Assembly: GCA_036365515.1 (NCBI GenBank)
Contig: CM070873.1
Span: forward strand, 74,054,529 to 74,118,528
Origin: Torymus aiolomorphi
Taxonomy: Eukaryota; Arthropoda; Insecta; Hymenoptera; Torymidae
Reading direction: 5' to 3'
DNA: 64,000 nt
Numbering within the stretch: position 1 is the first letter of the stretch; every line of letters begins with the position of its first letter. The notes under the pieces were generated by a model. It made no database searches and had not been told where the DNA came from. It saw only the letters and a list, made by a program, of their open reading frames with translations. Shown piece by piece: positions 51,600-63,692 of this stretch. The translations under genes and the position numbers were made by a program.

Positions 51600-54500
51600 T
51601 GTGTGTGTCGCCATGTGTCCTTTCACGATCGCGAACCTAATCTTTATTTAGCCTGTACGTGATAACAACATCTTTGATTACAATTGATCGTCAACCCTAA
51701 TTATTGTTGAAAAATTTTAAATTAATCATAAAATAAATTTCTATACTCTACCTATTTCAAAATTTAGAAGAAGCATAACCTATAATTCGCTTAATAATTT
51801 AAAGAAGGCACATTAATGTGGGGCTCACACATAGGGACAGACACACAAATCGGAGACACAGAAATACATTCAGTGAGAGCTATCAGGGCACAGAAATAGG
51901 GACCAAATCACTATTTTTTATTTTACGTATATTTAAATTCAATATGTTTGTATTCATATAAACAAAAATACCACGAACAAAAGAAAAAGTCTAACTAATT
52001 GACTAAATTGCCAGTTAAGGAAATGAAAATTATATCGGTGTGTATTTCTTAAATTAATATTTATAAAAATGGTGAATAATAAATATATTCTTTAACATAA
52101 TATCAACTTTTTTTTAAATAAACATTAATAATACATATTAATAAGACTGGAAAATTCATTTTTTTTCAAGTCCGTAGTAAAAAATTGGCTGCTAGGTGTT
52201 TCTGAGATTCCTTTGTGTTATGTTGAGAACGTTTGCGAATGAAAATGTATTTTTCATACAGTATAAATTTTATCGATCCTGTACAACTATTTGCATTTAA
52301 TTCATGCGCTTGTTTCAAAAAAGGGCCACACACACTCTCTAATCTAAATAGATTCGAATTTTCACATAAACGTTAACCAGAAGCTCAGTAATTTTTATAA
52401 TCCCAAACACATAATCTTAAACTGTCTATATTTTTTGTTATAATACTCACCGTTTCTTTGCATCTTCGGACTTAACATGATTCTTGATGTAATTCTTGTA
52501 GCACCTTAAAATCAGTCAATTTTTTTTTATTAATTATCACTTCTCACTAGCTAAGTAACTGATTGTCCTTCGCCTCTGTGCTGATCTACAGAAGGGCTCT
52601 TTTTGCAGCCACTGCACCGTGCCATCATCAGAGCAGCAGGTGTGAGCGGTGCGCATGGTTGACCTCCTCGTTGTCGCAACAGGTACGCGCGCGCGTCTCG
52701 CTTCTGGCGCTTCCCCTACGCACTGTCTGCTTGCAGCCTGTGAACATTTCCCAAAAGCAAACGAGGTCAGGTTAGAATCGATAGCTGTGTGCGCGGACTT
52801 GTAATATAGCGCACGCCCAGCACGACGGCAGGGCGTCGCCACACGTGCATTTAACCCAGTGACCGCAAGGGATACAGAGTTTTTGGCGCTCAATATATTC
52901 CGAAAGTGAAATCACTAATAACCTATTCTTAATTGAATCAGCCTTTATGTATGAATGCGTACACGTGTATCTTTATATTATTTAAGTAGGTCTAAATCAT
53001 GTAAGCAAAAATTTGTTATCTTCTTAAGTTTCATTGAAAGTTGGCATAAATTATTTTTAGTTCTTTCTAACCTATTAGTTTAAATATCCGCTACCAATTT
53101 ATTGGCACGTAGCTTCCTCCAAATTAATTTATCGCTCCTATATGTATAGGATATAAATAAAATATAAAATTTGTTTATTCATTGTACTTGTTTTTTCAAT
53201 GATTTACAACTTCATCGATATAATAAAAATTACACATTTATTCTTATTCTTGAAATCCTTTATTAGCTGTCACTGGTATTATGTCAACACAAAATTACTA
53301 TGTTAAGATATTAGTAATAAAAAGAACCTACCTAACCGGAGCACAAATAACATACATGCACTACACCACGTGTAAGAACCCCTTCCCTACATTACTATTA
53401 TCTCATAATCATTGTAGTACAAACTTTTTTTTATGACTGTAGAAATAGTTAATAAAATTTTCTACGAAAGTTTAAAATAAGGCAAGTCTAAGTTTCTTCT
53501 GTATTAACTATAAAATAAAAATATTTATGATTTTAAAAAATCAAATAAATACTAGTGAACAAGTCTTTTACTTCCTCGAGTCAATATTATATGCTGAGCA
53601 CATTGTATGTAAGCACATTCACATTGTTCACTGTAAATCAAACAAACGAAAGTTGTGAAATCAATTATCGATAGTCAAGTAATGCAAACAACTCTCTGAA
53701 ACAACTGTATAACTGTTTTCAGAAATGTATTCTAATTTATTCATCCTTCTATACAAATTAAACACAAGAACGTATTGAAATATAAAATAATTATAACTTA
53801 ACTAGACTAACATAAAAGTTCTTTTCATACCTACAGAGTAAAGTTACATTTTATGGCTGCGTTGTGATATTATTTATTATTTATTATACAAAGGCGTAAA
53901 TTTTTATAACCATCGTACGAACATTATTTGTCACCTTCGTGTGCATAATGAGTATGTCAATTAGATCTTTTTTGTGGATGTACAGTAAGCCAATTTCGCA
54001 GTAAATGTGCAACTTAAAATTTATTCGACCCGCCGGCATAAAGTACTACTTTGGGACGTTATAGCTCACTTTACGCACTTCTTATGTATTACTTATCACC
54101 CTAGGGATGTAATAACTAACCTTACGCTCACAAAATCCTATGAAATCTACGTCTTTCGCGAAAGCGAAAGTTGTTTTAAGTAGGTAATTAAAGTCTTGTT
54201 TTTATTTCTAAAGGCCACGAGAATTTTTTCAGACATTAACGAAAAGTCCAACACTATATAAATAAATTACATAGTTACCAACACATTACTACTCTCCATT
54301 ATTTTTTCTGAATTTTAAACTTTTTATAGTATATTGCGCATCTAGGGAAGACAAGAGAAGACCAGTCCAAAGCTTCTCTGGAGTGGCCCTCCTTTCTCTC
54401 ATACATACTTCACCGGCCCGACGGTTTGCAGTTTAAGGTGTAGAAAGTATATGACCGAATCCATCTCAAAGCAGGTGGGCCGCGTATGCCTATGTCACCG

Positions 54501-54945
54501 ATCATTTTGGAATTAAAGTATTCATGTTCTTCTCCAAAAGTTATTTGATCCGTATATTTTTATGCCGAAAAATGCTGAAAAATTCCGAGAAAATCCTTAC
54601 TTGGAAAACAATTTTTTCAATGTAATTTTCAAACAGCTACTGCTTCACCAGTTTTTTAGACTTTTTAGCATATAATACATAATTTCACTAAGGTTTGAGC
54701 TCTCTTTCACGTTCTTTATGTTGCTTAAAAAGAAATAAAAAATGCACGAGTTATACACTTTTTACTGAAAAATGCAGTTTTAGAAAAATGCATTTTTCTC
54801 GAAAAAGCCTATTTTTTTTCTCAATTTTCTTTTGTCGTGATAGAGAACGTAAATACCTATCTAGACGTATTTGTGAGATTCGGGGTATTTACCCTGGAAT
54901 AACGATGACTAATGAGATAACACACAAACAAATTTTTCACGTTTA
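51600..54945. other. Mostly AT-rich, no firm gene; palindromic motif copy 4 at 53093
   Basis: A possible 55-nt minus exon lies at 52451..52505 (acceptor TTTTAAG, donor CG/GTGAGT), encoding YKNYIKNHVKSEDAKKR, which resembles a MADF-domain segment; weak. 52537..52893 is GC-richer and open on minus but has no domain. CTACCAATTTATTGGCACG (53091..) is the inverted palindromic motif. Confidence 0.35.
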
Positions 54946-54952
54946 ACGTATA

Positions 54953-55286
54953 TACAACCTGTTCTGAAAATGTATGCGACTGTAAACATAATCGTGTAGA
55001 GCGCAAAATTCTAAGAAAAAAGTTCCTTTACCATTTTTTCATATGACTAGTACTTTTTTAGTAACTGATGTGTTTAAATTGTTTGTTTTTAATAGGAATT
55101 GTATATCTATAGATATCATCTTATAAACATAGGTATACATTTTCTATTAAAAACAAACAATTTAAACACATCAGTTACTAAAAAAGTACTACTCATATGA
55201 AAAAATGGTAAAGGAACTTTTTTCTTAGAATTTTGCGCTCTACAGGATTATGTTTACAGATGCATACATTTTCAGAACAAGTTCTA
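54953..55286. mobile_element. Palindromic MITE at TA
   Basis: 334 bp with TA on both sides. Ends are TACAACCTGTTCTGAAAATG and, inverted, TAGAACTTGTTCTGAAAATG. The arms (about 130 bp) are complementary almost throughout (AAGTTCCTTTACCATTTTTT, AAACAAACAATTTAAACACA) around a short AT-rich centre. Fits a Tc1/mariner-derived fold-back element. Confidence 0.85.
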
Positions 55287-55289
55287 TAT

Positions 55290-56970
55290 AGTCAATGATA
55301 TAACAGTCAATATAAAGGTGTTTATCTTTGTGCATAAGAAATATACAGTAACATGGAAAATTGTCATGTTCAAAGAATAAGCTGCACCAGCTGCCTCTGA
55401 CAGTCTTATAGCTAATCACAACAATTTTGAATAGGTAAGTCTCTATGGGAAGTCTGCGAAATACACAATAATGTATTTTAAATAAACAGACCCCCAGAGG
55501 CGAGTTCTTATATCCTGGTGAAATTAAGACTAAGACCCCAGACTAAGCATACAGGTAATACCTATCTACTCGTACCACTCGTAAGCACTCACCTTACACC
55601 TTTAAAGTTTTTACCTGCCCTCTATACCTATCCCCTCACATACTATAATCACTGACACTCGAAGATCACCAAGAACGCTGCAGAAGTTGCTTAGTGGGGC
55701 TGGACGGCCCAGGCTCGCTCTGTCCCAGGGACACCAACCTGCCTATGAAGATCCTGTATATGCTAACATCCCTCCGCTAAGCCAGCAGCTACATCATCTC
55801 GGGGGAAAGGACTGGCAGAGAACGTCAACGGTCGTTACCGCCTGGGATAGCATCAGCATGGAAGGCGCAGCCCGCATAGAGGCTCAGCTGAGTATCTGAG
55901 AGCCAAGCGCTGAGGGTCGAGTACCTGCAAATCACATATCGCTCATAAATAGCTAGACAAGAAACATCACTCTAAGGACTAAGTCAGCAGCCGTGGTTCT
56001 TGTTTACTCCCCTCCTCGTTGCCGCGGCCACCTGTAACAAGAAGAAGACAATAAGCCCACTTATCAGACAGGTTAGAAATGCAAGGCGAGCTTACCAATG
56101 CTGCTTTCGCCGCCGATATTGCTGCTCTGCTGTCCCCAGGCCTCACCAACCGCTGACGGACTCCACACCGGAGAAGACGCCCACTTCCATCTCGTATTTC
56201 CACTGCCGCTGCCCTCGCCGAAAAGATGACAACACCGGAAAGCGCCAGCCGAGCGACGCACAAGCACAGCGCGAGCTCGCGTGTTGCGCACACGTATGCG
56301 CACTAGTACGTTACACGGCCGTACTTGCGCGTGGTGCTAGCGCCAAAGCGAGACTACGAAAAAGTCCGTGCTCCGAAAAGACTTCACTTCCCGGCGAGCC
56401 AGCGAGGGAACCAGCTGGAGAAATCCCGGACGACTAGCCACTGAGAGGAGTACTGCTAGGCCAGACTCCTCACGCTACCGTTTTATTTTGCGCAGCAGTG
56501 CCTCAACTGTCTCGTTGCCGTCTAGGCTCCACTTCCGAGAGGGGTTCTTCAGCGTGCGCTAGATCCTTCCAGTTGTATATTGTGTGTATAAGTTGTCGAG
56601 AGTTTTAGTGCCGACCCATTTCCCCATACTTATCCTCTCCCCGCCTGTGCCGTGTTAGAGTGTGTGCGCGCCGCGAGTATAGTGTTTAATTAGTACCATT
56701 GCAGAGCGTGTACGATTCACCAGGGTACGAGAGCCGCATCGGGGCGGTCGTACTCGCGTTTACGTAAGAACCCGCGATAATTCTCGTAATAGAGACCGTC
56801 TCATGCACATGCAAGGTGCTGCGAGAGCGGCTGGCGCCCATAATGCTTTAATTATTGTGAACAAAGTGACACCATTTATTTTGTTATTTATCTTTAAGTG
56901 AGAGTGATCGAGTTTTTATTTCCTGCACCCCAGTTACTCAACCAATTTCCTGCAGCCAGACCGCAGGTTA
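55290..56970. other. Possible LTR-type sequence, no gene established
   Basis: 55687..55899 (plus) is open with normal-looking composition (GRPRLALSQGHQPAYEDPVY) but is unrecognised. 56000..56960 is GC-richer with overlapping frames on both strands. Its right end meets a primer-binding-site-like sequence at 56976, so the last several hundred bases may be an LTR. Confidence 0.35.
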
Positions 56971-56975
56971 CAAAT

Positions 56976-56996
56976 TGGCGTAGCCAACGTGGGGCC
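56976..56996 (+). other. Primer-binding-site-like sequence of an LTR element
   Basis: TTACA (LTR-end-like) then a TGGCGTAGCCAACGTGGGGC block. TGGCG..CCAACGTGGGGC is the form seen at primer-binding sites of Ty3/Gypsy-type elements. It is followed by about 1 kb of leader and a gag-like ORF at 58045. Confidence 0.5.
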
Positions 56997-58044
56997 GAGT
57001 AACGCGGAAGCCTAGTGAATTTTGTACGCGCACAACGTGATCGGAAGGTGACGTAACCACTACGTTGCAAACTACCTCGTGGCCGCTCAGTGCTTTGGCG
57101 AATCTCTCTCGCGCCACGAATAGCAGCAAACTAGTGCGAGTTTTTTGGAGCGAACCAAGATCTAATGTTTTTCGAATTCTTGGTTTTTTTCTTGGCGTAC
57201 GCTGGCCGCGCTGAGGCAAGCGTGCGACATGGTAAGCGAAAATCGCACAGCGCACACACGCACACACAAAAGGGGTGACGACGTTAAGGCGGCCATTTTC
57301 ATTCTTTTTTGTAGAACATAAGTTTTGTTTTGCGATGTCTCTTTTGGCATGCGATTCAACGTGGCTTAGAGCATAAAGTGTTTATTGCAATCGCGTGCGG
57401 GAGATTGATTTAGTTTCGCTTCGCAAAAGGTATTCGCGGGCGCTGTAAGCGATACTTGTGAAGGAAAATGGGAGTAGGCGCAGCTCGCCCGCGTGCACTG
57501 CTTCGGCAGCCACGCAGAATTATTTTCCCTGCTAGTATACGCGTGAACTTCAGATGCTTGCGTAAAACATTCCCGCTTGACCTTGGGTTCGCATAGACAC
57601 GATGCAAACAGCTATAGTATAGAAAACTATTATTTTTTTGGAATTGACTTTCATGCTTTTATTTCGGGTTTTCGCTGAAATAATTGCCGTGAGAAATTGC
57701 GATAAGAGAGACATGGTATGATTTTCCCCGCTATAGATGATTTTTCTCTTAATTTATTGGCTTGCTTTTTGGTTATTTCTTTTATAAGTGATCATCCGTG
57801 GTAAACTTAAGGGAAACGATAACTTAAATTTTTTTCTAGATACTAGTTTTGTTTGAGGTTGTATTTATTATTTTGGTTGGGTTTTCATTTTCTTTTTTTT
57901 TAGTTCCAAGTAGTTGAATTTAAGAAAATTGGGTACTTAAAGTGAAAGCAAAGAAAAGCGGAGCTACTTGGGAACAGTGAGCTAATTTATGCACCTCAAC
58001 ATAATAGTCTTAAACATAGTTTGTTTCTTTTAGTCGCCGGTAAT

Positions 58045-59531
58045 ATGGACGAATTAGACATAAGTGTTTGGTCTTCGTTCTGTACCAGCGAGGAATTAAT
58101 CGCGTTAGATCCCGTGCGAGAATGCGATGTAATTCGGAGGGTTCTCAATCAACTCTCTGATGAACGAATCGCCCGCCATGTCGAGACTCGGCAGTTGAAC
58201 ACCAACAGTGATGCTATGGTCCTTCGTGATCGCCTCGAAAGATATGAGGTGCGAAGGTATTTCGGCGCAGATGCGGCTCTCTGGGAGCCGAGCCAGGACG
58301 AGTTCGTTGAGACCCCTGCCCCGCCACGCAGTCCCCAAACCGAGCGTAGCTTGCCCGTCTCGTTCGTGTATGTGCCGTCGGCAACTGCTGAGCGGCTACG
58401 ACAGTCGCGCACCTAAACTCTTCGCCATTAAGACCGGAGACTTTGATAGATTTTATCTCTGACTTTACCACTTCGGCCCCGTCGCGAGTAGTCGAAACCG
58501 CGAGTTACTTGCACACCAATCCGGGAAATTTAGATCCTCGCTCATTCGTGTCGCACCCGCGAGCACAGTCGACGCGTATGTCACTCACGCCTATTCCCTC
58601 CGAAATGACGGACGACTTTGAATGGCCGCCTGGTTTGACCCCTCCTCTCGAGCCCCTTCGTAATTCACCTGAAGGAATGCGTGAAGGCCCCCGTCATAGG
58701 ACGGTCGAACAGCTCAGCGCGAATCCCCGTGTAAATATCGACGTTAGCTCGGCTGAAACTAGTGTTTCAGTAGATCACGAGCAAATTACGCATATGAGGA
58801 AATCCACGGAACCTTTAACTGTTTTGATACTTTTTTCTTAAAGTAATTTATTGCTGCTATTAGTTGAGTGTGCGAAGCACATAAACGAGACAAGGTGTAA
58901 AATCTTCAATTTTTACGTAGAAAGCCAGTCCGGTAATCCATATTAGTGTGCCACGCATGCTCAAGTCTGGGGATGTAAAAAACTGTCGAAAAAAGTCCAC
59001 TTTTTCCAAAAGTGGATTTTTTTCGACAGTTTTTTACATCCCCAGACTTTTGGAAAAAGTGGACTTTTTTCGACAGTTGTTTACATCCCCAGACTTGAGC
59101 ATGCGTGGCACACTAATATGGATTACCGGACTGGTTTTCTACGTAAAAATTGAAGATTTTACACCTTGTCTCGTTTATGTGCAATATAATAGCAGCAATA
59201 AATTACTTTAAGAAAAAAGTATCAAAACAGTTAAAGGTTCCGTGGATTTCCTCATATATGTCCAGCCAGCCAAGCGAGTAATAGTGCGCCGCGTCATCCC
59301 CGTCAAAACCCTATCGCTCCGCCATTCGACCCGAACCTCACGCAACCAGTGTCGTCGTGTGACACCGGCAGGAATGCGAGGGTCCCTCAAGCTAGCGCGA
59401 GCCACAACCGCCGACATACATGCTACACGACGACAAGGAGGCATGTGTCCCGGAACCAAGTCGGCGAAATTACCTGGAAGATCAGTATAGACGCGCGTAT
59501 GTCCGCTCCATTTTTCAAACTATATATATAA
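58045..59531 (+). pseudogene. Gag-like ORF of an LTR element, interrupted by a MITE
   Basis: Starts MDELDISVWSSFCTSEEL with ...LRDRLERYEVRRYF (58045..58416). A frameshift follows, then SRVVETASYLHTNPGNLD...MTDDFEWPPGLTPPLEPL to 58794. After the MITE the same frame goes on (about 59257..59531) with a Pro/Asn/Arg-rich tail. Acidic helical N-terminus and Pro-rich linker fit gag; the family is not identified. No pol follows, so the element is truncated by the errantivirus-like sequence. Confidence 0.5.
58795..59254. mobile_element. Fold-back MITE at TA inside gag-like ORF
   Basis: 460 bp between TA duplications (58793..58794 and 59255..59256). Ends are TGAGGAAATCCACGGAACC and its inverse; the arms are about 180 bp. 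The centre carries repeated CTGTCGAAAAAAGTCCAC / CATCCCCAGACTT words in both orientations. Removing it and one TA leaves the gag-like frame continuous across the junction. Confidence 0.88.
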
Positions 59532-59699
59532 TAGCCATATTACAGGCGGCATTCCGAGTACCAAGAAACAGGCGAAGCAGCCACTCCAGATGCAGAGAGA
59601 AGAGCCGATACGACTACCAGCTGGTGCAGATAAAGTTTGCAATCTACCATATTTTTTTATATAATGCGCATGCCCGAGTTATGTGGCAAGCCCCGGTGG

Positions 59700-60028
59700 A
59701 TCACCAAGGAAAGGTAACACACACACAGGTAACACTCGCCAAAGTAAGTAAGTAATCGAACAAAGGGTGTTGATTAGAATAATGATTTATTAAAACGTCG
59801 TTACAGGTTGGATGCCCGACAGAGCCTGGCGATCGTCGATGCGAAGTGCAGTAAGAGAGTATAAAGGGAGTATATGTATAAAGTATATATGAAAAGTATA
59901 TACTGCATCTTCATTGTCTTCTGGCTTCTCTTTGTCCATGCAGATTCCATTAGGAGCGATAAGAAAGCTGGCTGGCCGATGCGTCTAAGTACCTATGTGG
60001 TGACTCATATAACTCCTCCATGGCCAAG
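59700..60028 (-). repeat. Putative 3' LTR of the errantivirus-like element
   Basis: Directly downstream (minus) of the env stop there is a purine run (CATGGAGGAGT) and then AGTTATATGAGTC.., AT-rich repeats and AATAAA on minus near 59790. The other LTR is outside the window, so the boundaries are not verified. Confidence 0.4.
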
Positions 60029-61123
60029 TTAAATGACGTCCTCGTCTTTGATGTACATAACTTGGGACTCTTTGGCAAGTTGCGGCCGTTGTTTCTTGAC
60101 TTTTATTTTGTATATTAAGTAAACCGATGTAATCGTTATGAACAGTAATACTAATATAATTCAACTTGTAGACATGACGAATTCGGTTCTAATTTGATTA
60201 GAAACTGGTATATTTAGTGTACGTGATGTCAAAGTTTTTAGAGGTTCGAAATTCAACTGGTGGTCTTTGATAACTAATGGTGAAATTAGGCTGGATTGTT
60301 CCATTTCACCAAGATTTTCGTCAAATCGGTATCCCTGTATTTGTACATCATTTCCTTGTATTTCATATGTTCCTCGGATCATCAATTAGTCATTATCATG
60401 TTTAACCTTGATAGGATAATTACTCGATACTAGCGTTAAATCTGCAGATAATTTGTATGTCAATATTAAAGGTGGACTAATTGAAATGATAATCGATTTG
60501 ACTTTTTCCGTTATAATTTGTTGACATAAAAAGTCCTTTTCATACATCTGTCGGCATTTATTAGCGAATAGTTTTATGGATGACTCAGTCAAACTCCATG
60601 GTGTGGTGATAACTTCTGTCTGATTGTTGTAATTGATCATAGGAAGTCTTTGATAAAGGGAAAATTCGATAGGATTAAGGATTGGGATTTTGATGGTGTA
60701 GACAATAAGATTTTGTGTGAATGCAATTCATCCCTGAGCAAAGCGAAAATCTAGCAAATTATGGTAGTGTAATATTAACTCTTTCTGAGAGTAGATTGCT
60801 AATAAATGTACACGTATATCCGATATTTGGTCATATGTTAACAATTCTAAGTCGAATATTTGTTCATTGAAAATAAATGATCTTTTAATTTTATTAAGTA
60901 ATCCAAGAAAATGTTGCTCCTGGGTTATGAGGGTCATGATCGCTTCAAGTAGATATGATTGCAAAGTTTGGTCATTTACAGTTTTCCACATGTCTTTTAA
61001 ATTTTTATTAATTATATTCGTGTTGTTATTTATTTGTTTACTTATCGTATTTATTATGCTTATTGACTTATTTAAAGTAAATATATTTTCCTGTTGTTGA
61101 TTTTGTAGAGAATGTAAGTAGTT
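60029..61123 (-). pseudogene. env: Errantivirus-type envelope (F-like), C-terminal part, broken
   Basis: Continues the env frame from beyond the inserted Penelope-like element. 61110..60728 is helical (QNQQQENIFTLNKSISIIN). A frameshift lies between 60728 and 60640; then 60640..60386 and 60385..60161, with an in-frame TGA at about 60161..60163. The same frame then continues with a hydrophobic membrane segment (IILVLLFITITSVYLIY) and a basic tail to TAA 60029..60031. The stop lies directly before the membrane anchor. Known family role: membrane fusion glycoprotein of insect errantiviruses. Non-functional here. Confidence 0.75.
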
Positions 61124-61203
61124 CTTTGTTCTATCGATACTAACGGTCGTGCTGTCCAAGGAGTCAGGATGGTAAATGACAAGCCGTGTGTTTAGCTTAA
61201 TGT

Positions 61204-61243
61204 CGACGTTTCGGACTCTTTTTTTATTGAGTCCCTTCTCAAG
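61204..61243 (-). ncRNA. Hammerhead-like motif of Penelope-like element 3
   Basis: Minus strand: CTTGAGAAG, stem GGACTC / GAGTCC with an A/T loop, GAAAC, GTCGAC. Same order as at 27105 and 38901. The first box differs slightly from CUGANGA, so ribozyme activity is uncertain. Confidence 0.5.
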
Positions 61244-61620
61244 ACTCTAATACAAAAATCATATATTTATAAACTTTTGATACAAAAATGATAGAAAAAT
61301 TTACATACAAATTACACATAATTACTTACAAGAAACAATAGTCTAACAAATTTTTAGGTGGTCACAGCGATACCACCAGTCAATTGAAATTAAATTCGCA
61401 ACATTTTGGCCTTTATATACCGTGGAGAATTACATATGTATTTGTTACATTAATACAAGAAGCCAATCATACATTGTATAAGGCGGTGCTTATTAGCTGT
61501 AAAGAGAGAGAGAGTATTAGACAAATATATGTCAAGGAGGTGTCAAAGAGACGGGGAGGGCCCAAGATGACTGTGATTTTATATTTTGGGCGTGGCCATC
61601 TCTTTGTCTAACATACTCTC

Positions 61621-63600
61621 CTAATACCTTCTATCTTCTGTGATTGTGTTTGTAGGATATTGCTGTTGTAGAAAATGATTTTTATTGATAAAAGATTTAT
61701 ATTCGAACCTGAGTGTTTTTGTGTCTTGTTGATTATTAATATATTGTTTTTGCGCATGTATGAAAAGCATCTCAGCTAACTTTCGTTTAAATAAAAAACG
61801 TTCATTATGTAAAATTTTCACTTTTTCAAAATTGAACTTATGTTCCGTTTCTTCCATATGAGTATAAATAGCAGACCCTCGATCATTATTTTCGCATTTT
61901 TTGAAATGTTCGTTAATTCTAATACCTAAGCGTCTTTCCGTTTGACCTACATATGATGCATCACAATCGTTACATTTTATTTCGTAGACAACATTAGTTT
62001 TTTCTTCTTTCGTACTCACATCTTTACCTAATTTAATAAAGCAGTTTAATTTATTTATAGTGCTGTTAATGACCTGTGTGTTATATTTTCTAAAAAATCT
62101 TAAAATAATTGAATTGAGTTCATTCACGTATGGAATGACTATGTGAAATCTATTTTGTTCCAACTGTGGTATAGTTTTATTGGCGTAATTTATGCTTCTG
62201 AGTCTTATTTTTATATAGTTATTAATAAATTCTATAGGATAGTCATTCATAGTTAAAAACTGCTTAATTAATTTTAGGTTTACATTATGGAATGATGTGT
62301 GTGAAAGATTGATTGCTCTGTCTACAAGTGAGTAAATAATCGCTATTTTGTTTTTAATAGGATGTTGCGAGTTAAAATTTAGAAATCTACCCGAAAACGT
62401 TGGTTTTCTATACCAATTAGTTATTATTTTTTTGTTTTTTATTATAACTTCGATATCTAAAAAACTGATTTTATTATTATTACACGATGTTTCAGTCGTA
62501 AACTGTAAGTTTTTGTCATAACTATTAAAAACGTCTCGTGTATAATTAATTAGGTTTCTTGGCACACATAACAAAATATCATCTACATAACGAAAATAAA
62601 ATATACTATCGAAACAAAGTTTATTTAATGCATAAGATTCCAAATCTTGCATTACGATATCAGCTAGAATGGGGCTAATAGGATTTCCCATCGCTGAACC
62701 AAACTTTTGTTTGTAAAATTGGTCGTTAAATTGAAAGTAGTTATTTTGTAGTATAAACTTTATTGATCCTATAAATTCACTGCAAGTTAAATTTGTATAA
62801 TTATATAATTGTGTCCAACGTTTTTCAATAGCTACACAAATCAAATATTCGGGTACATTTGTAAATAGACTGACCACATCCAAACTAATAATTTCAAAGC
62901 CATCGGGAATAGTAATGACTTCTATTTTCTTTTTTAATTCGAGGCTGTTACTGACATGTGAAGACGGTTTTTTAAGATGTTTATATAAGAAGTTAGCAAA
63001 AATCTTGGAAATATTGTAGGTAGGAGAGTTTATAGCAGAAATGATCGGCCGCACTGGATTATTTTCTTTGTGTATTTTGATAAGGCCATAACCTTTAGAA
63101 ATATTACATTTTTGTGCTACGCGCGGTATAGTTGTATCATTCAACAAAAAATTCTTATCATTTAATTTATTAATGTGTAATCTGGTATTTCTTTCTAATG
63201 TAGATAGCGGATTTCTTTTTACTTTCTCATAGTATTTTTTATCATTGAATAGAGTAGTCATTTTTTCTAAATAATCGGTTTTCTTGATAATGACCGTTGC
63301 ATTACCTTTATCTGCTTTTGTAATTAATAGATCTTTATTTTGTTTTATAAAGGTTTTTGTTAAATTGATATCAATTCTAATCTGTTTTTCAAAGGTTGAA
63401 TTTTTTGAAAGATCTCTATTCTGAAATTTACTAATAATTGACAGGAAATGGGAACGTATTTTGTTAGTCTGTTTTAAATCTTTATATTTATTTAAATATA
63501 CCTCTAAATTTTTAATCATTTCCAAGATCACCTTATTGTCTAACTTCTCGTTAAAATTAAACTTTTCGCCTAGTCTTAATACGTTTACACGGCTTGTCAT
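61621..63600 (-). CDS. Penelope-like RT/GIY-YIG protein, intact
   Basis: 659 codons from ATG 63598..63600. RT N-part (KDLLITKADKGNATVIIKK, KGYGLIKIHKENNPVRP), FEIISLDVVSLFTNVP with the first catalytic Asp (~245), SAMGNPISPILADIVM (~315), YFRYVDDILLCV (YVDD, ~350), thumb with NWYRKPTFSGRFLNF. Then a CNDC-SYVGQTERRLGIRINEH GIY-YIG domain (~555-580) and ALAEM/HIY-type helix. All catalytic boxes look intact. Relative to element 1 it lacks the ~250-residue N-terminal region, so the copy may be 5'-truncated or the family shorter. Confidence 0.9.
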   Translation of the reverse strand: MTSRVNVLRLGEKFNFNEKLDNKVILEMIKNLEVYLNKYKDLKQTNKIRSHFLSIISKFQNRDLSKNSTFEKQIRIDINLTKTFIKQNKDLLITKADKGNATVIIKKTDYLEKMTTLFNDKKYYEKVKRNPLSTLERNTRLHINKLNDKNFLLNDTTIPRVAQKCNISKGYGLIKIHKENNPVRPIISAINSPTYNISKIFANFLYKHLKKPSSHVSNSLELKKKIEVITIPDGFEIISLDVVSLFTNVPEYLICVAIEKRWTQLYNYTNLTCSEFIGSIKFILQNNYFQFNDQFYKQKFGSAMGNPISPILADIVMQDLESYALNKLCFDSIFYFRYVDDILLCVPRNLINYTRDVFNSYDKNLQFTTETSCNNNKISFLDIEVIIKNKKIITNWYRKPTFSGRFLNFNSQHPIKNKIAIIYSLVDRAINLSHTSFHNVNLKLIKQFLTMNDYPIEFINNYIKIRLRSINYANKTIPQLEQNRFHIVIPYVNELNSIILRFFRKYNTQVINSTINKLNCFIKLGKDVSTKEEKTNVVYEIKCNDCDASYVGQTERRLGIRINEHFKKCENNDRGSAIYTHMEETEHKFNFEKVKILHNERFLFKRKLAEMLFIHAQKQYINNQQDTKTLRFEYKSFINKNHFLQQQYPTNTITEDRRY

Positions 63601-63692
63601 TTACCATCCTGACTCCTTGGACAGCACGACCGTTAGTATCGATAGAACAAAGAACTCTTGAAGCAGCTGTCGTTAGAATCCTCATCTCAATC

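Larger units (their letters stand above)
61124..63692 (-). mobile_element. Penelope-like element 3, intact ORF, 13-bp TSD
   Basis: 2569 bp flanked by AATGTAAGTAGTT (61111..61123 and 63693..63705), inserted in the env gene. Its two ends carry about 60 bp in inverted orientation (61124..61180 and 63598..63655, sharing TCGATACTAACGGTCGTGCT). A hammerhead-like stem is at 61204..61243. A perfect TSD and open reading frame mark a recent insertion. Confidence 0.92.
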
